Below the pieces are notes generated by a model. That model did not search any database. It saw nothing but the letters and a program-made list of their open reading frames with translations, and had not been told where the DNA came from. The position numbers were made by a program, and so were the translations under genes. 36,954 nucleotides of DNA from Gammaproteobacteria bacterium (lineage in GTDB: Bacteria; Pseudomonadota; Gammaproteobacteria; Pseudomonadales; Pseudomonadaceae), in assembly GCA_023475025.1 (NCBI GenBank), contig JAMCWB010000024.1, forward strand, positions 1 through 36,954, read 5' to 3'. Positions within the stretch are counted from its first letter, which is position 1. Each line of letters begins with the position of its first letter. Of this stretch, positions 32,226 to 36,954 are shown piece after piece.

Positions 32226-33221
32226 ATGCCAACCACGTTCCCCATGCCGCCGCAGCAGCACAATGCCGATGGCGCGCTGCGCCGGGTCGGTGTCGAGCTG
32301 GAAATGAATGGCCTGACGCTGGATCAGCTGGCCCGCCTGGCGGCCGACTTCCTCAACTGTGAGGTCGAGCAGACCAGCCGTTATGAGCGCACCCTGGTCG
32401 GCGATGAAGCTGGTGACTGGATCGTGGAATTCGACTTCCGTCTGCTGAAAAAGCTAGGCCGTGAAGAGCGCAAAAAACATGATCTGGGTGACGAGTTGAT
32501 GAACTCGGCCGAAGACGCGCTCAAGTGGGTATCCGAAGGCCTGGTACCCATGGAGCTGATCAGCCCGCCCTTGCCTCTCGACCGCCTCGGTGAGGTGGAT
32601 GATCTGATTGATCACCTGCGCCGGGCCGGCGCCAAGGGCACTGGCGATCGCATCACCAATGCCTTCGGCATGCAGTTCAACCCGGAAGTGCCAGACTACG
32701 AAGCCGAAACTATCACCGCTTATCTCAAGGCATTTCTGTGCCTGTATGACTGGATCAAGACCCGCGCCGACATCAATATCACCCGACGCTTGACCAGCTA
32801 CGTTGATCCCTTCCCCAAGGAATACGTGCGCAAGGTCATCAGCACTGATTACTGGCCGCCGATGAACGACCTGATCGATGATTACCTGCGCGACAATCCG
32901 ACCCGCAACCGCGCCCTGGACATGCTGCCGCTGTTCAAGCACATCGATGAAAAACGCGTACTGGCCAAGGCCGGCGATGAACTGATCAAGGAGCGCCCGA
33001 CCTTCCATTACCGCCTGCCCGACTGCCTGATCGACCAGCCCGGCTGGGGGCTGCATGTGGCCTGGAAAGACTGGCTACAGGTGGAGTACCTGGCCAATGA
33101 CCCCGAACGCCTGGCCGCCTGCTGTGCTGCTTACGCGGAATACTGGGATCAGGGCATTGGCCGCCTGTTCGAAAGCTGGGAGCACCGCATCCAGCGCGAC
33201 TGGCTCTGCGGGGTAACATGA
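32226..33221 (+). CDS. Amidoligase-family (COOH-NH2 ligase) enzyme
   Basis: The 331-residue product is a member of the amidoligase_2 family, related in fold to glutamine synthetase and glutamate-cysteine ligase. Visible are RRVGVELEMNGLTLDQLARL (Glu residues for metal binding), GDWIVEFDFRL, the segment ELISPPLPLDRL and ITNAFGMQFNPEVP. AAGGG lies eight bases before the ATG at 32226. The stop overlaps the next gene as ATGA. Published comparative genomics pairs these ligases with class I glutamine amidotransferase-like proteins and proposes amide or peptide bond formation on unknown small molecules; the same pair is found here. Substrate is unknown. Confidence 0.85.
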   Translation: MPTTFPMPPQQHNADGALRRVGVELEMNGLTLDQLARLAADFLNCEVEQTSRYERTLVGDEAGDWIVEFDFRLLKKLGREERKKHDLGDELMNSAEDALKWVSEGLVPMELISPPLPLDRLGEVDDLIDHLRRAGAKGTGDRITNAFGMQFNPEVPDYEAETITAYLKAFLCLYDWIKTRADINITRRLTSYVDPFPKEYVRKVISTDYWPPMNDLIDDYLRDNPTRNRALDMLPLFKHIDEKRVLAKAGDELIKERPTFHYRLPDCLIDQPGWGLHVAWKDWLQVEYLANDPERLAACCAAYAEYWDQGIGRLFESWEHRIQRDWLCGVT

Positions 33222-33904
33222 CCCGTCCCGTTATCGCTATCACCGGCCCGCAGAAAGGCGCTTTCGGCCCACGTTTTCTGGTTGCCTGCGCGGTACGCTG
33301 GTACGGTGCCAAGCCCCTGCAGGTGCGCCCCAGCGATGACTGGCGCCAGCTGAAGTATGATGCCGTGGTGGTCACCGGCGGGCACGATATCGACCCGGTA
33401 CTCTATGCCGCCGAGCCCGAGGTACACCCCAAGTATGACCCCGAGCGGGATGCCCTGGAAGCGGCCGTAATTGACGATGCGCTGGACAACGGCCTGCCGC
33501 TGCTGGGCATTTGCCGCGGCGCACAGCTGCTCAACGCCCGACTCGGCGGCAACCTGTTCCAGGAGCTGAAATCACACCGCAAGATGACCTCCAACCGCTG
33601 GACCATTCTGCCGCTGAAAACCCTCAAGGTTGCCGCCGATAGCCAGCTTTGCCGACTCATGCGCGCCGACAACTGCCGCATCAACAGCCTGCACAACCAG
33701 GCCATCGACCGCGTGGGCGACGGCCTGGTGGTAACCGGACGCGACCTCGATGGCATCGTCCAGGCCATCGAAGACCCCAGCCGACCCTTCCTGATCGGCG
33801 TGCAATGGCACCCGGAGTTTCTCATTCTGAGCACCCGCCAGCGACGTCTTTTCGGTGAGCTGATCAAGGCCACACGGCCAGGAGGGCAGGCTAACTCACG
33901 CTGA
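33218..33904 (+). CDS. Class I glutamine amidotransferase-like gamma-glutamyl hydrolase (C26/PuuD type)
   Basis: The 228-residue product has the nucleophile Cys in LLGICRGAQLLNARLGG and the His-Glu pair in IGVQWHPEF, as in gamma-glutamyl hydrolases such as PuuD. An oxyanion-type segment VVVTGGHDIDP is also present. It overlaps the amidoligase gene by four bases. With the ligase it may supply ammonia or trim gamma-glutamyl amides. The gene end runs 14 bases into the convergent hsp20 gene. The usual PuuD partners of putrescine breakdown are not nearby, so a PuuD role is not implied. Confidence 0.87.
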   Translation: MTRPVIAITGPQKGAFGPRFLVACAVRWYGAKPLQVRPSDDWRQLKYDAVVVTGGHDIDPVLYAAEPEVHPKYDPERDALEAAVIDDALDNGLPLLGICRGAQLLNARLGGNLFQELKSHRKMTSNRWTILPLKTLKVAADSQLCRLMRADNCRINSLHNQAIDRVGDGLVVTGRDLDGIVQAIEDPSRPFLIGVQWHPEFLILSTRQRRLFGELIKATRPGGQANSR

Positions 33905-34397
33905 TACGCCGTGGTACCTGCTTGCCCGGGCTGGCCTTGGGTAGTTCAACGCGCAAGACACCATCACGGTAATGCGCCGCCGCCTGCTCGGTTTTCACCA
34001 CGGCCGGTAGCGGCACAACCCGCCGAAAGCTGCCGTAGGCACATTGCACGACGCGCCAGCGCCCCTGGGTGCTTTCTTCCTGGAAGCGTTTTTCGCCGCT
34101 GACAATCAGATGGTTGTCGAGCAACTCGATTGCCAGGTCATCCTTGCGCATACCCGGCACTTCAAGCCGGACAATCACCTGCTGGTCGTCTTCAAAGACG
34201 TCGCCACCAATGACCGACCAGCTTTCCGCTGGCCAATAGCCCTCGTTATCCACCTGACTGGACTTGGGAACCCCGGCCTGATCACCACCTCGGAAGTGCG
34301 TCAGGGCATCACTGCCCGATTGCACCAGGCGCTGCCAGCCACTGCTGAGCGACTGCCAGAATGACGTGGCATTGTCCTTGATTTCTCGCATTGACAT
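33891..34397 (-). CDS. Small heat shock protein Hsp20, copy 1
   Basis: This ATP-independent chaperone holds unfolding proteins. The 168-residue product has an N-terminal region of about 60 residues, then an alpha-crystallin domain: VIVRLEVPGMRKDDLAIELL, NHLIVSGEKRF, YGSFRRVVPLP and the closing GVLRVELPK. AGGAGGTG lies before the ATG at 34397; the longer open frame to 34610 runs into copy 2. It is the last and longest of three tandem Hsp20 genes transcribed together, and ends 14 bases inside the convergent amidotransferase gene. Confidence 0.9.
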   Translation of the reverse strand: MSMREIKDNATSFWQSLSSGWQRLVQSGSDALTHFRGGDQAGVPKSSQVDNEGYWPAESWSVIGGDVFEDDQQVIVRLEVPGMRKDDLAIELLDNHLIVSGEKRFQEESTQGRWRVVQCAYGSFRRVVPLPAVVKTEQAAAHYRDGVLRVELPKASPGKQVPRRISVS

Positions 34398-34407
34398 GAC
34401 ACACCTC

Positions 34408-34779
34408 CTAACTGCCCTGGATGGCAATACGTTTGGGCTTGACCTGCGCCAGCTTGTCGATGCGCACACGCAACACGCCCTGCTCCAGATGCGCACTGAT
34501 CCCATTGCGATCAAGCTCGTGCGACAAGCTGAAGGCACACTCATAGCGCGGCAGGCGAAACTCGACATGAGTGGCCTGCAGCTCCTCGGGCAGTTCAAGC
34601 TGCACGTCACCGGCGATAATCAGGCTATCGCCTTCCAACTGGACCTGCAGCTTGTCCTTGGCAACCCCCGGCATATCGGCGAGCAAAGTGATACCGGTGC
34701 TGTCTTCCAGTACATCAACGGCAGGTCTGAAAACCGGCTGGCGGGCATCGCCCCGCGACACCTCTGGATACGCAGTCAT
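34408..34779 (-). CDS. Small heat shock protein Hsp20, copy 2
   Basis: The 123-residue product is almost only an alpha-crystallin domain: DVLEDSTGITLLADMPGVAK, DSLIIAGDVQLELPE, YECAFSLSHELD and GVLRVRIDKL. The N-terminal arm is short (about 20 residues), which usually means smaller oligomers. AGGAGGTG precedes the ATG at 34779 directly after the stop of copy 3. Ten bases separate it from copy 1. In the third strand the usual 'F-R-F-LP' is replaced by CAFSLSHELD, so this copy is the most divergent. Confidence 0.88.
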   Translation of the reverse strand: MTAYPEVSRGDARQPVFRPAVDVLEDSTGITLLADMPGVAKDKLQVQLEGDSLIIAGDVQLELPEELQATHVEFRLPRYECAFSLSHELDRNGISAHLEQGVLRVRIDKLAQVKPKRIAIQGS

Positions 34780-34789
34780 CTCGCACCTC

Positions 34790-35221
34790 CTAACTGATCT
34801 GGATACGCCGGGGTTGTGCTTCTGTTCGGCGCTGGATGCTGACATGCAGCACCCCATCCCGGCAGCGCGCACTGACCTGTTCCGGATCAATATCATCCGG
34901 CAGGTTGATCACGCGTCGAAAAGCGCCACTGAAACGCTCCTGCGTATGCAGGTTCTCATTGTGCTCAGCGGCCACTGCGGGCCGCTCACCGGACAAGGTC
35001 AGCACTCCTTTCTCCAGATGCAACTCAATGGCCTCCGGCGCCAGGCCGGGGACCAGGGCCACCACCTCGACGGAGTGCGGTGACACACCAATATTGATTG
35101 CGGGAAACCCTCCACGACCTGCGCCACGAATCGCGGGCGACCGCTCGAAAGCCTCCTGCATACTGCGCTGCAGGCGATCGAATTCGGCAAACAGGTCACG
35201 GGGAAACAACGCCTGTCGCAT
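34790..35221 (-). CDS. Small heat shock protein Hsp20, copy 3 (first in operon)
   Basis: The 143-residue product begins with LFPRDLFAEFDRLQRSMQEA, a typical Hsp20 N-terminal helix. The alpha-crystallin domain follows with FPAINIGVSPHSVEVVALVPG, LTLSGERPA, FSGAFRRVINLPDDID and GVLHVSIQRR. AGGAGG lies eight bases before the ATG at 35221. It is the promoter-proximal gene; the region 35222-35400 holds the promoter but I find no clear sigma-32 match or ROSE-type hairpin. Confidence 0.9.
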   Translation of the reverse strand: MRQALFPRDLFAEFDRLQRSMQEAFERSPAIRGAGRGGFPAINIGVSPHSVEVVALVPGLAPEAIELHLEKGVLTLSGERPAVAAEHNENLHTQERFSGAFRRVINLPDDIDPEQVSARCRDGVLHVSIQRRTEAQPRRIQIS

Positions 35222-35407
35222 GACGCTATCCTCCTGTGGCTGCACACCAGAACAATGGATGAGAAACAGTCAAAATGTACTGCTCCTGAATCCAATATAG
35301 GCGCAAAGTCTGCCGTTTCAAGCCCCCTCCCCGGCGCACCATCCGATTTGAAATCGGCTGCGCAGGCATGGGTATACTGCACCGTATTCCGCGCTTCAGG
35401 TCAGCCA

Positions 35408-36004
35408 ATGTTCAGTCTTGCCCACCCAGTCAGCAGCACCCTTGAGGTGCGCAAAAGCCGCTTTATCGGCTGTGTCGAGCCGGTGCCGGATCGTGCCACC
35501 GCGCAGCAGCGGGTCGCCGCGTTGCGTGCCGAACATCCGGATGCCGCGCATGTGTGCTGGGCGCTATTGGCCGGCGGGCACAGCGCCGCCGTCGATGATG
35601 GCGAGCCCTCCGGGACCGCCGGGCGACCAATGCTGGATGTCTTGCGCCATCAGGAACTGGACGGCGTGCTGGCCACCGTGGTGCGCTACTTTGGCGGCAC
35701 CAAGCTGGGTGCTGGCGGGCTGGTGCGCGCTTACACCGACGCCATCGCCCAGGCCCTGCTGCACGCCGAGCGCATACCCGTGCAGCGCCTGCGCACCCTG
35801 CACTGCCAACTGCCCTTCGCCCAGGAAAGCACCGCCCGGCGCTTGCTGGAACAGCTCGGCGGAGACTTGCTCGCGGTCAGCCATAGCGACGGCGTGCGAC
35901 TGGATGTGTGCCTTGAAGACCAGGCCGCTGAGGAGTTCCTGCAACAGCTGCAAACCGCTTGCCGGGGAGATGTTAGCTGGCAGGAGGTCGAAGAGGGCGA
36001 GTGA
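35408..36004 (+). CDS. yigZ: IMPACT/YigZ-family protein
   Basis: The 198-residue cytoplasmic protein has the UPF0029/IMPACT N-terminal domain: TLEVRKSRFIGCVEPV, DAAHVCWA, DDGEPSGTAGRPML and VVRYFGGTKLGAGGLVRAY, all family hallmarks. The second domain (about 135-195) is the ferredoxin-like YigZ C-terminus. Eukaryotic IMPACT regulates translation via GCN2; the bacterial role is not settled. The ATG at 35408 fits the family start; the frame is open earlier, without a counterpart. Confidence 0.92.
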   Translation: MFSLAHPVSSTLEVRKSRFIGCVEPVPDRATAQQRVAALRAEHPDAAHVCWALLAGGHSAAVDDGEPSGTAGRPMLDVLRHQELDGVLATVVRYFGGTKLGAGGLVRAYTDAIAQALLHAERIPVQRLRTLHCQLPFAQESTARRLLEQLGGDLLAVSHSDGVRLDVCLEDQAAEEFLQQLQTACRGDVSWQEVEEGE

Positions 36005-36048
36005 GTGCGCGACAAGGAAACACTGATTAACTGCACATAGCCTGACAA

Positions 36049-36207
36049 GCCTTGTTGCGGACGCCCTGTTCTGGACCGTTAGATGCCATGGCAGAAAATT
36101 GCTCCTGCATTTTCTGCACTTCTGCCGTCCATGGCAGTCGGATGGCATCTACGAGCCTACAGGGACGTATTCACGGCGTGTCCAGAACAGGGCGTCCGCA
36201 ACAAGGC
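36049..36207. repeat. 159-bp nested inverted-repeat element
   Basis: The outer arms (36049-36076 and 36180-36207) are perfect 28-nt inverted copies containing TTGCGGACGCCCTGTTCTGG. Inside are further dyads: AGATGCCAT/ATGGCATCT (36081-36089, 36142-36150) and GCAGAAAAT/ATTTTCTGC (36091-36099, 36109-36117). The whole could fold as a long cruciform or RNA hairpin. It has no ORF and resembles non-autonomous intergenic repeats of pseudomonads. It lies between yigZ and the convergent recD end, where it may also terminate transcription. Confidence 0.8.
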
Positions 36208-36297
36208 GCAAACACCGAATTTATTTAATCCGTGCTGCCTAAGCCATAGTGCAATGCGTGGTAGACCACTCAGCCAACACACTACATACTTCAAGCA

Positions 36298-36954
36298 CTA
36301 CCGTTCCGCGCGATCCGAGTGCAACAACAACCCACTGATCCGCCGCACCGGCGTCCGCACCGCCTCCTCAAACACCCCGGCGCGACTTTCCAGCAGAGTG
36401 AAGTGCTGGCTGGCGCGGGTGATCGCGGTATACACCAGCTCCTTGGTCAGCACCGGATTGCGGGCTGGCGGCAACACCAGCGCGGCATGAGTGAATTCCG
36501 AGCCCTGGGATTTGTGTACTGTCATGGCAAATACGCTATCGACTTCCGGCAGGCGACTGGGCAGCACAAAGCGGATACCGCCACTGCCGTCATTGCGCGG
36601 AAAAGCCACCCGCAGCGCCATGCGCTCCGGCTCGCCAGGCTTCAGCGCCGGTTCGGCAATGCGCAGGGCAATGCCGATATCGCCATTCATCAGCCCCAGC
36701 GCGTAATCATTACGCGTCACCAACACCGGCCGCCCCTCGTACCACCCCTGTGCCGCCGGCAACAGGCCTCGTGCATGCAACAGCCCGGCGACGCGCTGAT
36801 TGATCGCTTCTACCCCCCACTCCCCCTTGCGCACCGCACAGAGTAGCTGGAACTGGTCAAAAGCCTGCAGCACCGCATGCGCCCACGCCTGCCAGCGCTC
36901 GCTCTCGGCCGGCGTGCCCGCCGGTGGGCGCTGCGCCTTGAGCAGCTCTAGATA
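36298..36954 (-). CDS. recD: Exonuclease V alpha subunit RecD, C-terminal part (cut by window edge)
   Basis: RecD is the fast 5'-3' helicase of the RecBCD double-strand-break repair complex. About 218 C-terminal residues lie in the window and the frame is open to its end. Visible are GVEAINQRVAGLL, RPVLVTRNDYALGLMNGDIGI, the helicase motif FAMTVHKSQGSEFTHAALVLP and VYTAITRASQHFTLLE, all typical of RecD. The N-terminal Walker A is outside the window. The last residues (GLLLHSDRAER) and stop at 36298 are normal for the family. Confidence 0.92.
   Translation of the reverse strand, partial: YLELLKAQRPPAGTPAESERWQAWAHAVLQAFDQFQLLCAVRKGEWGVEAINQRVAGLLHARGLLPAAQGWYEGRPVLVTRNDYALGLMNGDIGIALRIAEPALKPGEPERMALRVAFPRNDGSGGIRFVLPSRLPEVDSVFAMTVHKSQGSEFTHAALVLPPARNPVLTKELVYTAITRASQHFTLLESRAGVFEEAVRTPVRRISGLLLHSDRAER

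Noticed and set aside
1..36954. CRISPR array or defence island
   Set aside because: No regularly spaced direct repeats and no cas, restriction or known defence genes were seen; the only related item is the YefM-YoeB pair.

Overview
The right-hand part of the window (about 15.8-36.9 kb) reads as the chromosome of a Pseudomonas-like gammaproteobacterium, probably of the Halopseudomonas / P. pertucinogena type. It carries SelO, a DUF294/CBS protein followed by a DnaQ-type exonuclease, a BCCT carrier, an MvaU-like protein, an argP/argO pair, MltD, YigZ and RecD. This assignment rests on gene content and protein resemblance only. The left part (1-15.5 kb) looks different: base composition is visibly less GC-rich, and it is bounded on the left by the end of an IS66-type element and a broken MalT-like regulator. 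It ends on the right in decayed gene fragments and a strong terminator. I read it as an accessory (acquired) segment.

Accessory segment: one minus-strand gene series runs from 14.6 kb down to 0.66 kb. It encodes a nitrilase-superfamily amidohydrolase, a UrtA-like binding protein, UrtB permease, a fused UrtC-UrtD permease/ATPase, UrtE ATPase, fused urease gamma/beta (UreAB), UreC, UreG, UreD, UreE, UreF, a family-5 solute-binding protein without signal peptide, and an amidase-signature hydrolase. Most junctions overlap or are very short. A perfect match to the sigma-54 -24/-12 consensus lies about 170 nt upstream of the first gene, as expected for nitrogen control. My reading is a complete 'import an amide or ureide, release urea and ammonia' module. 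UreC has Ser where nearly all ureases have the flap Cys. A remnant of ureidoglycine aminohydrolase lies just upstream, which hints at purine/ureide catabolism.

Core part, 15.8-24 kb: MltD, a truncated thioesterase, a YefM-YoeB toxin-antitoxin pair, an ExoD scrap, an MscS-like channel, divergent argP/argO, then two genes that have lost their catalytic metal-binding segments (an amidohydrolase and a UlaG-like metallo-beta-lactamase-fold protein). Next comes a guanidine-II (mini-ykkC) riboswitch, with a possible sigma-54 promoter, in front of a binding protein of the urea-carboxylase-region type. That gene has no permease or ATPase beside it and is followed by a terminator.

Core part, 24-37 kb: selO; DUF294-type nucleotidyltransferase and exonuclease (overlapping); a BCCT carrier; an MvaU-like protein reduced to its oligomerisation domain; gamma-glutamyltransferase, amidoligase and C26-type amidotransferase in series; three tandem Hsp20 genes; yigZ; a 159-bp nested inverted repeat; and the C-terminal part of recD, cut by the window edge. 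The recurring theme is nitrogen scavenging from urea, amides and guanidine, next to a stretch with several small gene-internal deletions.
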